Counted from the first letter of the stretch, positions 37,055 through 45,833 are shown. The stretch: DNA of 64,000 nt from Serratia proteamaculans_D (GCF_049959315.1 NZ_CP188201.1), one strand, 5' to 3'. Notes: generated by a model from the letters alone, not told the origin. A program made the numbers and translations.

Positions 37055-37999
37055 ATGTGGTCTGAATATTCTCTCGATGTGGTAGACGCGGTGGCCCGCA
37101 CCGGCAGCTTCAGCGCAGCAGCGCAGGAGCTGCACCGTGTGCCCTCGGCGGTCAGTTATACCGTGCGGCAATTGGAACAATGGTTGGCAGTTCCGCTGTT
37201 TGAACGGCGTCATCGTGACGTGGAACTGACTCCGGCCGGGGTGGTGTTTGTGCAAGAAGCACGCAGTGTCATCAAAAAAATGCTCGACACCCGCCGCCAG
37301 TGTCAGCAGGTGGCTAACGGCTGGCGTGGCCAACTGAAAATTGCGGTAGACATCATTGTTAAACCCCAGCGTTGCCGCCAACTGGTGCTGGATTTCTATC
37401 GCCATTTCCCCGATGTAGAACTCTTGGTACAACCGGAAGTGTTTAACGGCGTCTGGGATGCGCTGGTGGACGGGCGTGCTGATATGGCTATTGGGGCGAC
37501 GCGTGCGGTGCCGGTCGGCGGCGGCTTTGCCTTTCGCGATATGGGCGACATGCGCTGGCTGTGTGTGGTCAGTCCGCAGCATCCGCTGGCGGCGTTGGAG
37601 GGCCTGTTGAATGATGATCAACTGCGGCCTTTCCCGTCGCTGTGTCTGGAAGATACCTCGCGTAACCTGCCCAAGCGGGTCACCTGGACACTGGACAACC
37701 AACGGCGGCTGGTGGTGCCGGACTGGGCCTCGGCGCTGGACTGTCTGTGTGCCGGTCTGTGCGTTGGCATGATGCCGGCGCATCAGGCTTTGCCATTGGT
37801 GCAGCGCGGGGAACTGGTAGCCTTGCAGCTGCAGCAGCCGTTTCCGGCCAGCCCCTGTTGCCTGACCTGGCAGCAGAATACGCCATCACCGGCGATGGCC
37901 TGGCTGTTGGATTACCTGGGGGACAGTGAAACGCTGAATCAGGAATGGCTAAGCGAAGTGGTGCCGGAAGCCACAGCGGCTTCCGGCGATAGCCATTAG
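37055..37999 (+). CDS. punR: LysR-type regulator PunR
   Basis: 314 residues. The N-terminal winged helix-turn-helix is SEYSLDVVDAVARTGSFSAA...VPSAVSYTVRQLEQWL, and the effector domain follows. Close to E. coli YdhB, now PunR, activator of the divergent punC. The ATG at 37055 (MWSEYSL) matches E. coli, with GAAGG upstream; an earlier frame start at 37019 adds 12 residues. Its last four bases overlap the convergent purR stop. Confidence 0.92.
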   Translation: MWSEYSLDVVDAVARTGSFSAAAQELHRVPSAVSYTVRQLEQWLAVPLFERRHRDVELTPAGVVFVQEARSVIKKMLDTRRQCQQVANGWRGQLKIAVDIIVKPQRCRQLVLDFYRHFPDVELLVQPEVFNGVWDALVDGRADMAIGATRAVPVGGGFAFRDMGDMRWLCVVSPQHPLAALEGLLNDDQLRPFPSLCLEDTSRNLPKRVTWTLDNQRRLVVPDWASALDCLCAGLCVGMMPAHQALPLVQRGELVALQLQQPFPASPCCLTWQQNTPSPAMAWLLDYLGDSETLNQEWLSEVVPEATAASGDSH

Positions 38000-39021
38000 C
38001 GGCGGTAATCGATGAATGGGCCGTCAGCGACCGAACGGCGTTCAATCAGCTTTGGATGCACTTCAATCACCTGCGACTCTTCGCGCTTGCTGATTATACG
38101 GTCCAGCAACATGGTGAACGCCATCTCACCCAAACGCTCTTTGGGTTGATGAATGGTGGTCAGCGCCGGGGTGAAATAGCGGGCGTTACGCACGTTATCG
38201 TAGCCAATTACCGAAATGTCTTGTGGCACCCGCAGCCCAAGTTCGTCGGCGGCGCAGATCGCGCCCATCGCCATGATGTCACCGCCGCAGAATACCGCGG
38301 TCGGCCGATGCTTCTGCGACAAGATCTGGTGCATGGCCTTGTAACCGGATTCCGGCTCAAAGTCACCCTGAACAATCCACTCGTCGCGTACTTCGATATT
38401 GGCTTCTTCCATGGCTTTTAAAAAGCCCTGATGGCGGCCGCCGCCGGTATTGCGAGACAGTTGGCCTGGAATGGCACCGATATCGCGGTGACCGCGTTCA
38501 ATCAGATAACGTCCGGCCAGATAACCGCCTTCGAAGGCGTTATCAATAATGCTATCGGTAAAATCACCGCGGGCTGCGCCCCAGTCCATGACGACCATTG
38601 GAATGTTGCGATAGTCTTCCAGCATTCCCAGCAATTGGTCTGGATATTCCGAACACATTACCAGCAGGCCATCGACACGTTTTTGTGCCAGCATCGCCAG
38701 ATAGGCCCGCTGTTTGTCCAGATTGTTGTGCGAGTTGCACAAAATCAGCGTATAGCCTTTGCTGTAGCAGCTGTTTTCTACCGCCTCGATCACTTCGGCA
38801 AAGTAGGGGGCTTCGCTGGAGGTGGCCAGCAGGCCAATCGATTTGGTGTGATTGACCTTCAGGCTGCGCGCTACGGCGCTGGGTGAGTAATGCAGCTCTT
38901 TAATCGCAGCGCCAACGGCCGCTTTAGTCTCTTCGGCGACGAAACGAGTCTTATTGATGACGTGCGAAACGGTGGTGGTGGAAACGCCAGCGCGTTTGGC
39001 CACATCTTTAATCGTTGCCAT
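37996..39021 (-). CDS. purR: Purine repressor PurR
   Basis: 341 residues, the E. coli length. A LacI-family repressor of purine and pyrimidine nucleotide synthesis with hypoxanthine or guanine as corepressor. The DNA-binding head is TIKDVAKRAGVSTTTVSHVI with the hinge SPSAVARSLKVNHTKSIGLL. The corepressor domain has CGGDIMAMGAICAADELG. The ATG at 39021 has AGGAGT upstream; a frame start at 39045 adds eight residues. A PUR box upstream predicts autoregulation. Confidence 0.96.
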   Translation of the reverse strand: MATIKDVAKRAGVSTTTVSHVINKTRFVAEETKAAVGAAIKELHYSPSAVARSLKVNHTKSIGLLATSSEAPYFAEVIEAVENSCYSKGYTLILCNSHNNLDKQRAYLAMLAQKRVDGLLVMCSEYPDQLLGMLEDYRNIPMVVMDWGAARGDFTDSIIDNAFEGGYLAGRYLIERGHRDIGAIPGQLSRNTGGGRHQGFLKAMEEANIEVRDEWIVQGDFEPESGYKAMHQILSQKHRPTAVFCGGDIMAMGAICAADELGLRVPQDISVIGYDNVRNARYFTPALTTIHQPKERLGEMAFTMLLDRIISKREESQVIEVHPKLIERRSVADGPFIDYRR

Positions 39022-39067
39022 GTAAAGAATGACTCCTGAACTCACATGTTGCAGTATGTAAGTGTGA

Positions 39068-39083
39068 TGTTAATCGTTTGCCT
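39068..39083 (-). promoter_or_regulatory. PurR operator upstream of purR
   Basis: The minus strand reads AGGCAAACGATTAACA, close to the PUR box consensus ACGCAAACGTTTNCNT in its GCAAACG-TT core, 47 bases before purR. PurR autoregulates in E. coli through such sites. Confidence 0.7.
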
Positions 39084-39344
39084 GCGTAGATCCTTCTCCA
39101 AAGAAGCGAAAACTGAGTTTTTAGTGTGTTGAAGTCGTCAGCGCTTGGTCAGGAGGGGCATTTTGCCGGTACACAGTTGTGAACTGCGAATTTTGTCCCA
39201 TATTGAGCCAAAGTGGAAGAGGTAATCGGTATAATAAACCGGGAAATGATAACAAGATTTTATTGTTCAACTGTGTGAAAATGGTTTGACGCATTAATTG
39301 TGTGCCTTTTACCCTTGGGAAACCCAATCTGAAAAGGAGTTGTA

Positions 39345-39434
39345 ATGGATACCGATCTGAAAATGTCACTGTTCACCACCGTTTGTGCGCTGGCCGTGAT
39401 TATTGCTTTCAGTTTCACCGCTGCTTTGAACTGA
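39345..39434 (+). CDS. ynhF: Small membrane protein YnhF
   Basis: A 29-residue ORF, too short for most gene callers: MDTDLKMSLFTTVCALAVII then AFSFTAALN. It matches E. coli YnhF (29 residues, start MSTDLKFSL, end TAALH), which lies at the same place beside purR. A single transmembrane helix fills most of it. AAAAGGAG precedes the ATG by six bases, and a strong terminator follows. The function is unknown; the E. coli protein is detected in the inner membrane. Confidence 0.9.
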   Translation: MDTDLKMSLFTTVCALAVIIAFSFTAALN

Positions 39435-39480
39435 TCCCCTCAAGTAAAACAGGCGCAGCCCGCTGCGCCTGATTGTTTTT
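39435..39480 (+). terminator. Terminator of ynhF
   Basis: CAGGCGCAG and CTGCGCCTG form a perfect 9-bp stem (39450-39471) followed by ATTGTTTTT. On the other strand GTTTTAC follows, so sodB transcripts may also end here. Confidence 0.85.
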
Positions 39481-39487
39481 CCCCGCG

Positions 39488-40066
39488 TTACGCCAGGTTT
39501 TTTTCCACAAATGCCCAGTTAACCAGTGCCCAGAAATTTTCCAGGTAGGCAGGTCGCGCGTTGCGGTAATCGATGTAGTAGGCGTGTTCCCAAACGTCGA
39601 CGGTCAGCAGCGGTTTATCATCACCGGTCAGCGGTGTCGCCGCGTTCGAGGTGTTAACAATGGTCAGCGAACCCTCTGGCGTTTGCACCAGCCAGGTCCA
39701 GCCTGCGCCAAAGTTTTTTACTGCGGCGTCGCTGAATTGCTGCTTAAAGGCGGCGAAAGAACCAAATGCCTGATTAATTGCCTCAGCCAGTTTACCTTCA
39801 GGCTCACCGCCGCCCTGTGGCGACAGACAGTGCCAATAGAAAGTGTGGTTCCATACCTGGGCCGCATTGTTGAAGATGCCGCCGTCAGAGGCCTTAACGA
39901 TCTCTTCCAGGGACAACCCTTCAAACTTGCTGCCTTTCAGCAGATTGTTCAGGTTCACCACGTAGGCGTTGTGATGCTTGCCATAATGGTATTCCAGGGT
40001 TTCTGCGGAAATGTGCGGTTCGAGGGCGTTTTTTTCATAAGGTAATGCAGGAAGTTCAAACGACAT
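39488..40066 (-). CDS. sodB: Iron superoxide dismutase
   Basis: 192 residues (E. coli 193). A cytoplasmic dimer that dismutates superoxide. All metal ligands are in place: His27, His74, Asp157 and His161 (VDVWEHAYYIDYRN). AAGGAG precedes the ATG. In E. coli, sodB mRNA is destabilised by the RyhB RNA during iron starvation, which fits the Fur-regulated genes elsewhere in the window. Confidence 0.98.
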   Translation of the reverse strand: MSFELPALPYEKNALEPHISAETLEYHYGKHHNAYVVNLNNLLKGSKFEGLSLEEIVKASDGGIFNNAAQVWNHTFYWHCLSPQGGGEPEGKLAEAINQAFGSFAAFKQQFSDAAVKNFGAGWTWLVQTPEGSLTIVNTSNAATPLTGDDKPLLTVDVWEHAYYIDYRNARPAYLENFWALVNWAFVEKNLA

Positions 40067-40259
40067 TGCTTTCTCCTTGTACAGTGCCAGTCCACCGACG
40101 TAACAATGGGCGATAGATTGACCTGTTTTTATTGTGGGTATTTAGCTTAGCAATTTTCGCGATGAAATACAGGGGGAACGGGTAAGGGATTGAGTACAAC
40201 AATGAGGTTTGCGGGAACTATAAGGGGAGAGCGGCTGACAGCGCCAGCCGCAAAAGAGA

Positions 40260-41081
40260 TTATCGAATGGTTTTTGGCGTGACTACCCGACGTGCGCCGA
40301 TGTAGTGGTTTTGCCAGTAGTCATTGTCGAGCTGACTGATGCGGATTTCTTCACCGGTACGCGGTGACTGAATGAATTTACCGTTGCCCAGATAAACCCC
40401 AACATGGTCTGCCACGCCGCGGTTGTTAATGCGGAAGAACACCAGGTCGCCGCTTTCCAGTTCACTCTTCTTGATTGGCGCTGCGTCACGCAGGTGATAC
40501 ATCTCGTTGGCAGTACGCGGCATTTTAATTTTAACGATGTCTTTATAGGCGTAATAAATCAGGCCGCTGCAATCAAAGCCGGTTCTAGGCGAGGTGCCAC
40601 CCCAGCGATAAGGTTTACCCATTTGATCCATCAGCTTGGCCATCGCGGTTTGCTTGGCATGCTGGTAGCGTTTTTTGTGCGCCGGGCTGAGCTTCAGCGG
40701 CTTTTCGTCATCCACCAATTTGGCGGTTGCCATGCCGGTTTCGCGATGGCGGCCATAGCCTTTTTTATAGCCCTTCTTCGGCGGGGTCACTTTAATTTTG
40801 GCTATTTTATGAGTTTTGTTTTTCGATTTTGCGCTAACGATCTTTTTAGCGGTTTTTTCTGTTTTGGCTTTGGAGACCTTGGCGGTTTTTTGCGGAGTAG
40901 TGACTTTCACTTTTTTGCTGCTGGCCTTAACCGCTTTCTTTTTCTTGCGGTCATCCGGCCGGGCTTCGTTTACGTGGCTCTTGCGCTGCTCAGCGGCAAC
41001 ACGCGACTGTGGCGCTGCGTGCGCCAGATTAAAGAATAGCTGTGTAAACAACAGCACAAAAAGCGTAAGAATTAAACGCAT
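40260..41081 (-). CDS. mepH: Murein DD-endopeptidase MepH
   Basis: 273 residues. A periplasmic NlpC/P60 hydrolase that cuts mDAP-D-Ala cross-links so the wall can grow. A signal peptide (MRLILTLFVLLFTQLFFNL, cut near AHA) is followed by a very lysine-rich linker (residues about 35-110), then the catalytic domain with Cys in RTGFDCSGLIYYAY and His in VADHVGVYLGNGKF. Homologous to E. coli MepH (YdhO, 271) in the same sodB-grxD neighbourhood. Confidence 0.94.
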   Translation of the reverse strand: MRLILTLFVLLFTQLFFNLAHAAPQSRVAAEQRKSHVNEARPDDRKKKKAVKASSKKVKVTTPQKTAKVSKAKTEKTAKKIVSAKSKNKTHKIAKIKVTPPKKGYKKGYGRHRETGMATAKLVDDEKPLKLSPAHKKRYQHAKQTAMAKLMDQMGKPYRWGGTSPRTGFDCSGLIYYAYKDIVKIKMPRTANEMYHLRDAAPIKKSELESGDLVFFRINNRGVADHVGVYLGNGKFIQSPRTGEEIRISQLDNDYWQNHYIGARRVVTPKTIR

Positions 41082-41495
41082 GTCGACGTTACCAACCTTG
41101 GCCCCGGAACAGATATCGAATGAGTGACAGTATTCCCGAATTTCGCCATATAAAACAGCGAAGAACTCATAAATGATAATCCATATTGTGAGAAAACGTT
41201 AATAGCATTTTTTTTGCCGAAAAATCAAACCGTTGATGTATAAAAAACCAACAATGACCGCCGAAGAACTTATTAAGTAGCGCTTTTTGACAAGAAATAT
41301 ATTAGTGAAATGGCCGGATTAAAAATGTTATTCTGCGCATATGTTTTGACCGGAAAGGCCTTGCCGGTGAGACGCGACTGACAGCGGGGGAATGCCCTTG
41401 CAAAAGATGGCGTTTTCTTGCGACTGTTCCAGCCGCTACAATAGCCAATGTGATGCATGTTGTAGCCATGAGATTTGGCTTGAGGAAGCAATATA
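41082..41495. other. Divergent mepH/grxD promoter region
   Basis: 414 bases with no credible gene. A minus-strand frame at 41273-41491 has no family features and is not called. TTGACA at 41287-41292 may be a -35 element for grxD, but no convincing -10 partner was found. The stretch 41150-41290 is notably AT-rich. Confidence 0.35.
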
Positions 41496-41843
41496 ATGAC
41501 GACGACGATTGAAAAAATTCAGCACCAGATCACTGAGAACCCAATTCTGCTGTACATGAAAGGTTCACCGAAATTGCCAAACTGCGGTTTCTCTGCGCAA
41601 GCCGTGCAGGCACTGTCTGCCTGTGGCGAACGCTTTGCTTACGTTGATATTCTGCAGAACCCGGACATCCGCTCCGAGTTGCCAAAATACGCCAACTGGC
41701 CGACTTTCCCACAGCTGTGGGTAGACGGTGAGCTGGTCGGCGGCTGTGATATCATCATGGAAATGTATCAGCGCGGCGAATTGCAGCAGTTGATCAAAGA
41801 AACGGCAGAGAAGTACAAACAGCAGGAAGACCAGCAGCCATAA
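41496..41843 (+). CDS. grxD: Monothiol glutaredoxin GrxD
   Basis: 115 residues, the E. coli length. A CGFS-type monothiol glutaredoxin (KLPNCGFSAQAVQ) that binds a glutathione-ligated [2Fe-2S] cluster, often with BolA, and serves in iron sensing and cluster delivery. KGSPKLPNCGF and NWPTFPQLWVDGELVGG are family blocks. GAGGAAGC precedes the ATG. Confidence 0.97.
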   Translation: MTTTIEKIQHQITENPILLYMKGSPKLPNCGFSAQAVQALSACGERFAYVDILQNPDIRSELPKYANWPTFPQLWVDGELVGGCDIIMEMYQRGELQQLIKETAEKYKQQEDQQP

Positions 41844-41871
41844 TCGGCTAGGTTTTATTGTTGCAAGTCAT

Positions 41872-41911
41872 CGGGCGGTGCCAGCTAATACTGGACCGCC
41901 CGATTTTTTTT
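41872..41911 (+). terminator. Terminator of grxD
   Basis: CGGGCGGT and ACCGCCCG enclose an inner CCAG/CTGG stem with one bulged base, followed by eight T. Confidence 0.9.
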
Positions 41912-41912
41912 C

Positions 41913-42560
41913 TTAGTCGGTATTAGTGGCGGCCAGTGGCCAACCGCCAAGGCGTTTCCAGCGGTTAACCAGCTCGCAGAACAGCTGAGCGGTTTGCTCG
42001 GTGTCATACAGCGCTGAATGCGCCTGGGCACTGTCGAAGGGAATATCGGCGGCAATGCAGGCTTTGGCCAGTACCGTTTGCCCCAACACCAGTCCGCTTA
42101 ACGCCGCGGTATCAAAGGTGGCGAAAGGGTGGAAAGGATTGCGTTTCAGGCTGGCGCGCTCGGCGGCTGCCATCAGGAAGCTGTGATCAAAATTGGCGTT
42201 ATGCGCCACAATTATCGCCCGGTTACAGCCGCGATCCTTAATGCCCTTGCGCACCGCTTTAAAAATAGCGTGCAGTGCATCGTACTCACTGACCGCACCG
42301 CGCAGGGGATTACTCGGATCTATGCCGTTAAACGCCAGCGCTTCGGGCTGCAGGTTGGCACCTTCAAAAGGCTCCACGTGAAAGTGCAGGGTTTCGTCCT
42401 GCTGCAACCAGCCGTCTTCATCCATTTTTAACGTAACGGCGGCAATCTCCAGCAACGCGTCAGTTTTGGCATTAAATCCGGCAGTTTCTATATCTATCAC
42501 TACGGGGTAAAACCCACGAAAACGGCCACTCAGGGCGTTAAGATCACTTTTTTCGGCCAT
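41913..42560 (-). CDS. rnt: Ribonuclease T
   Basis: 215 residues, the E. coli length. A DEDDh 3'-5' exoribonuclease that trims tRNA and other stable RNA ends. Catalytic motifs are VVIDIETAGF, HNANFDHSF and AHSALYDTEQ. The ATG at 42560 gives MAEKSDLNALSGRFRGF; the frame is open further up (42644), but those 28 residues are not in the family. The lhr helicase gene that follows rnt in E. coli is missing: rnt and grxD are direct convergent neighbours. Confidence 0.96.
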   Translation of the reverse strand: MAEKSDLNALSGRFRGFYPVVIDIETAGFNAKTDALLEIAAVTLKMDEDGWLQQDETLHFHVEPFEGANLQPEALAFNGIDPSNPLRGAVSEYDALHAIFKAVRKGIKDRGCNRAIIVAHNANFDHSFLMAAAERASLKRNPFHPFATFDTAALSGLVLGQTVLAKACIAADIPFDSAQAHSALYDTEQTAQLFCELVNRWKRLGGWPLAATNTD

Positions 42561-42671
42561 CAGTTTCTTATCTTCATCGAATGCAGCGCGCATTATGGCA
42601 AATTTTGCGCCCGGTTGCAGGCGGTTATCACGCGGAAAAAACAAGGGCGCAGAAAGCGCCCCTGGTTGACC

Positions 42672-43079
42672 TTAGTGGCCGAGGCCATGGCCGGCGTGTT
42701 TGTTTTCGATCAGTTCGATTTTATAACCGTCCGGATCTTCAACAAAGGCGATAACCGTGGTGCCGCCCTTGACCGGGCCGGCTTCGCGAGTGACCTTGCC
42801 GCCGGCATGACGAATGCTGTCACAGGTTGCGGCGACATCATCCACGCCCAGGGCCAGATGGCCGAATGCGGTGCCCATTTCGTAGCTGTCGGTGCCCCAG
42901 TTATAGGTCAGTTCAATCACCGCACCTTCACTTTCATCGGTATAGCCTACAAACGCCAGTGAGTACTTGTATTCCGGGTTCTCGCTGGTACGCAGCAAGC
43001 GCATGCCTAATACCTTGGTATAGAAGTCGATGGAGCGTTGCAGATCACCGACGCGGATCATGGTATGGAGTAAGCGCAT
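42672..43079 (-). CDS. gloA: Lactoylglutathione lyase (glyoxalase I)
   Basis: 135 residues, the E. coli length. It converts the methylglyoxal-glutathione hemithioacetal to S-lactoylglutathione. The Ni ligands His5, Glu56, His74 and Glu122 are all present (MRLLH, AVIELTYN, FGHLALGVDD, GYKIELIE). The ATG at 43079 has AGAGGA upstream; the longer frame to 43163 is not supported. It lies just upstream of rnt, as in E. coli. Confidence 0.97.
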   Translation of the reverse strand: MRLLHTMIRVGDLQRSIDFYTKVLGMRLLRTSENPEYKYSLAFVGYTDESEGAVIELTYNWGTDSYEMGTAFGHLALGVDDVAATCDSIRHAGGKVTREAGPVKGGTTVIAFVEDPDGYKIELIENKHAGHGLGH

Positions 43080-43417
43080 AATTCCTCTGATTGGATGTGC
43101 CGTTGCCAATGGCGGATGGATTGAAGCAAATCCAGTATAGCGTTGCTGCATAAGGGATTTCAATGTATGCCACGGCAGGGAGTATCATGACATTAGTGAC
43201 GTTGTCACTAAAAAGTCCGGCAGGATAACACTACCGCACACTTTGTCGCCGTGCATAGCATGGAAATAGGTACTATAACCGCTGTCAGGAACAGAGCGTC
43301 ACGATAACGATGTAGAGCCCGGATTGGACAGGGCTAATTTATAAATTTGGATCAGATTAATAATGACGGTTTATATTTTCACAGCAGGAACATCAGGTTT
43401 GTCGAAGGAGCCGCTTA
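43080..43417. other. Divergent gloA/idi control region
   Basis: 338 bases without a gene, containing a perfect 8-bp inverted repeat at 43193-43211. No promoter could be assigned with confidence. Confidence 0.4.
43193..43211. promoter_or_regulatory. Operator-like inverted repeat between gloA and idi
   Basis: TTAGTGAC-GTT-GTCACTAA has perfect 8-bp arms around a 3-bp spacer. Its arms share TAGTGAC with the palindrome upstream of ppsR. No regulator is recognised. Confidence 0.45.
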
Positions 43418-43957
43418 ATGGATGAAATGCTGATTCTGGTTGATGCTGATGATAATCCGATTGGCTCCCAAAGCAAAACGCAGGTACACCAACAGGGGTT
43501 ACTGCACCGGGCATTTTCAATTTTTATCTTTGATAGCCAGGGCCGCCTGCTGTTGCAACAGCGGGCATTCAGTAAGTATCACTCGGCCGGGCTATGGACC
43601 AACAGTTGTTGTGGCCACCCGCGCTGGGGCGAGTCAACGCTGGCTGCGGCGCAGCGCCGCCTGCAGGAAGAGATGGGTTTCAGCACTCAGCTACAACAAG
43701 TTTCCAGCTTTACCTATCAGGCTGCGGTACCCGGCGATTTGATTGAGCACGAATTCGATCATATCTACGTCGGTTTATTTGACGGCCAGCCGGAAGGGGC
43801 ACCTGAAGAGGCCCATAGTTGGTCGTGGACTGATATTCAGCAATTAACGGATGAAACAACGCGTAATCCTGAAAAGTTTACCGTCTGGTTTCTCACCATA
43901 ATGAAGGATCTTGGAGCCAATGAAATGAAACGTTGGGCGAGGTTGGCGGCGAGCTAA
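43418..43957 (+). CDS. idi: Isopentenyl-diphosphate delta-isomerase, type I
   Basis: 179 residues (E. coli 182). A Nudix-fold enzyme that interconverts isopentenyl and dimethylallyl diphosphate, balancing isoprenoid precursors. The active-site cysteine is in TNSCCGHPRWGES, and the acidic site in AAQRRLQEEMGF (Nudix box) and EHEFDHIYVG. AAGGAG precedes the ATG. In E. coli idi lies elsewhere, so it is an insertion between gloA and nemA relative to that order. Confidence 0.95.
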   Translation: MDEMLILVDADDNPIGSQSKTQVHQQGLLHRAFSIFIFDSQGRLLLQQRAFSKYHSAGLWTNSCCGHPRWGESTLAAAQRRLQEEMGFSTQLQQVSSFTYQAAVPGDLIEHEFDHIYVGLFDGQPEGAPEEAHSWSWTDIQQLTDETTRNPEKFTVWFLTIMKDLGANEMKRWARLAAS

Positions 43958-43980
43958 CTGACAGCTCCCCCTCAATGGCA

Positions 43981-44016
43981 AAAAGCCCGCCGGCATTGGC
44001 CTACCGGCGGGCTTTG
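43981..44016. terminator. Bidirectional terminator between idi and nemA
   Basis: GCCCGCCGG and CCGGCGGGC form a 9-bp stem, with five A on the left and TTT on the right. It serves the two convergent genes. Confidence 0.75.
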
Positions 44017-44025
44017 CTATTTTAC

Positions 44026-45123
44026 TTACAGCGTTGGGTAATCGGTGTAGCCTTCAGCACCACCACCGTAGAAAGTTTCCGGTTTAGGTTCGTTCAGCTC
44101 CGCGCTCAGTTTGAAGCGCTCAACCAGGTCCGGGTTGGCGATATAGCTACGGCCAAAGGCCACGGCATCGATAAAGCCTTTATTGATCAGCTCTTCTGCT
44201 TTCTCGGCGGTATAGGCGCCGGCCCCGACAATCACCCCTTTAAAGTGGGCGCGTACCGAGTCACGGAAGGCGTCGGAATAAGGCTTGCCACCCGCCCAGT
44301 CAGGCTCGGAAATGTGCAGATAAGCGATGTTACGCTTGTTCAGCTCTTCCACCAGATACAGGGCTGCATCTTCCTGATCTTCACCATTGTCCAGGCCGTT
44401 GAACGGACCCAGCGGTGAAATACGGATACCAACGTGCTCTGAACCCCATTCAGCGATGCTGGCATCAACCACTTCCAGTGTCAGACGCGTGCGGTTTTCG
44501 ATGCTGCCGCCGTATTGATCGGTACGCTGGTTAGATGCCGGAGCCATAAACTGGTGCAGCAGATAGCCGTGCGCCGCATGCAGTTCGATAAAGTCGAAAC
44601 CGGCTTCACGTGCGTTGGCAGTCGCCTGGCGGAAATCATTAATGATGCCAGGGATCTCTTCAGTTTCCAGGGCGCGTGGGGTAGAGATTGGCACTCGTAC
44701 CCAGGCACCGGTTTCGTCACGCACGGTGGTGCGGGTGTCGGCATTGATCGCAGAAGGAGCGACCGGAGCCTGCTGGCCCGGTTGCAGGCTATTATGGGAG
44801 ATACGGCCCACGTGCCACAGCTGAACGGCGATATGGCCGTTTTTTTCATGCACAGCCTGGGTGATCTTTTTCCACGCGGCGATCTGCTCTGGGGTATGCA
44901 GCCCCGGTGCGCCGGCATAGCCTTTCGCCTGGAAAGAAATCTGGGTGGCTTCGGTGACAATCAGACCCGCGCTGGCGCGTTGGGCATAGTATTCGCCCAT
45001 CAGCGGCGTCGGGATATCACCAGGTTCAATGCTGCGCAGACGCGTCAGCGGGGCCATAAACACGCGGTTTGGCAGGGTTACAGCGCCAACCTTCAGCGGG
45101 GAGAACAACTTTTCAATCTTCAT
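44026..45123 (-). CDS. nemA: N-ethylmaleimide reductase NemA
   Basis: 365 residues, the E. coli length. An FMN-dependent old yellow enzyme that reduces electrophiles such as N-ethylmaleimide, and also glyoxal-type compounds and nitro-esters. Motifs are FMAPLTRLRSIEPGDIPTP, VQLWHVGRISH, FDFIELHAAHGYLLHQF and the C-terminal FYGGGAEGYTDYPTL. The ATG at 45123 has AGGA seven bases before it; a frame start at 45186 adds 21 residues and covers the operator. Confidence 0.95.
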   Translation of the reverse strand: MKIEKLFSPLKVGAVTLPNRVFMAPLTRLRSIEPGDIPTPLMGEYYAQRASAGLIVTEATQISFQAKGYAGAPGLHTPEQIAAWKKITQAVHEKNGHIAVQLWHVGRISHNSLQPGQQAPVAPSAINADTRTTVRDETGAWVRVPISTPRALETEEIPGIINDFRQATANAREAGFDFIELHAAHGYLLHQFMAPASNQRTDQYGGSIENRTRLTLEVVDASIAEWGSEHVGIRISPLGPFNGLDNGEDQEDAALYLVEELNKRNIAYLHISEPDWAGGKPYSDAFRDSVRAHFKGVIVGAGAYTAEKAEELINKGFIDAVAFGRSYIANPDLVERFKLSAELNEPKPETFYGGGAEGYTDYPTL

Positions 45124-45140
45124 AGTGCATCCTATATTAA

Positions 45141-45152
45141 TAGACCGGTCGA
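45141..45152. promoter_or_regulatory. Possible NemR site in front of nemA
   Basis: TAGACCGGTCGA is a near-palindrome with the same TAGACC half-site as the operator before nemR. It lies 18 bases before the nemA ATG, suggesting nemA is also controlled directly. Confidence 0.45.
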
Positions 45153-45210
45153 CTAGTAGCGAATGTAAAACCGCCCAAGGCGGCAATTCATGATAAATCA
45201 GGGCATTTTT

Positions 45211-45816
45211 TTAGCGCTGTGCCGGACGCAGCAACAGTTCAATACTTTCCAGCGCGCTGGTCAGCGGGGCGACCGAGTGGCGGATTTTGGCGCGTAATGA
45301 AGCGCCAAGCCACAGGGAATACAGCGTTTCCGCCGTGGCCGCAGGGCTCATGGCCAGCGACAATGAACCTTCGCGGATCCCGCGTTCAATGGTCTCCTGC
45401 AGGTGACCAATCACCCGGGCACTGCCGGTTTCCAGCGCATGCCGCATGGGCTCCGACAGGTCGCTCACCTCGGCAGACAATTTCACCGCCAGGCAGGCGT
45501 TATGGCATTCGCTGCGGCAGTGATAGCTGATCGCCTGAGCGTAATAGCTTAATAATTGGTGGCGCGCATCGCCTTTATCGTCGGCAAAAAGCTGTTGCAT
45601 TGCCGCATCATAATGTTCGAAATAACGCTGCAGCATCGCTTCGCCAAACACTTCCTTCGACCGGAAGTAGTGGTAGAACGAGCCTTTTGGCACGCCCGCC
45701 GTGCTCAGCAGTTCACTCAGTCCCATACCGGTAAAACCGAGACGCAGGCTGAGGGTCTCGCCGGTAGCGAGCAAATGTTCACGGGTATCTGTAGGGCAGT
45801 GCGCATGTTTAGTCAT
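45211..45816 (-). CDS. nemR: TetR-family repressor NemR
   Basis: 201 residues. It senses electrophiles and reactive chlorine through cysteines and derepresses nemA (and gloA in E. coli). The N-terminal helix-turn-helix is GLSELLSTAGVPKGSFYHYF. The cysteine in NACLAVKLSAEV aligns with the redox cysteine of E. coli NemR; two more (CRSEC) lie just before it. The Met at 45816 gives MTKHAHCPTDTREHLLATGE, like E. coli; the Met at 45831 would add five residues. Neither has a good ribosome site. nemA follows after 87 bases. Confidence 0.92.
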   Translation of the reverse strand: MTKHAHCPTDTREHLLATGETLSLRLGFTGMGLSELLSTAGVPKGSFYHYFRSKEVFGEAMLQRYFEHYDAAMQQLFADDKGDARHQLLSYYAQAISYHCRSECHNACLAVKLSAEVSDLSEPMRHALETGSARVIGHLQETIERGIREGSLSLAMSPAATAETLYSLWLGASLRAKIRHSVAPLTSALESIELLLRPAQR

Positions 45817-45833
45817 AATGGGTGTCAGCATAA

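Noticed and set aside
36932..37783. Open frame extending punC upstream by 284 codons
   Set aside because: It is antisense to punR and has no membrane or family features; punC starts at 36931 by homology.
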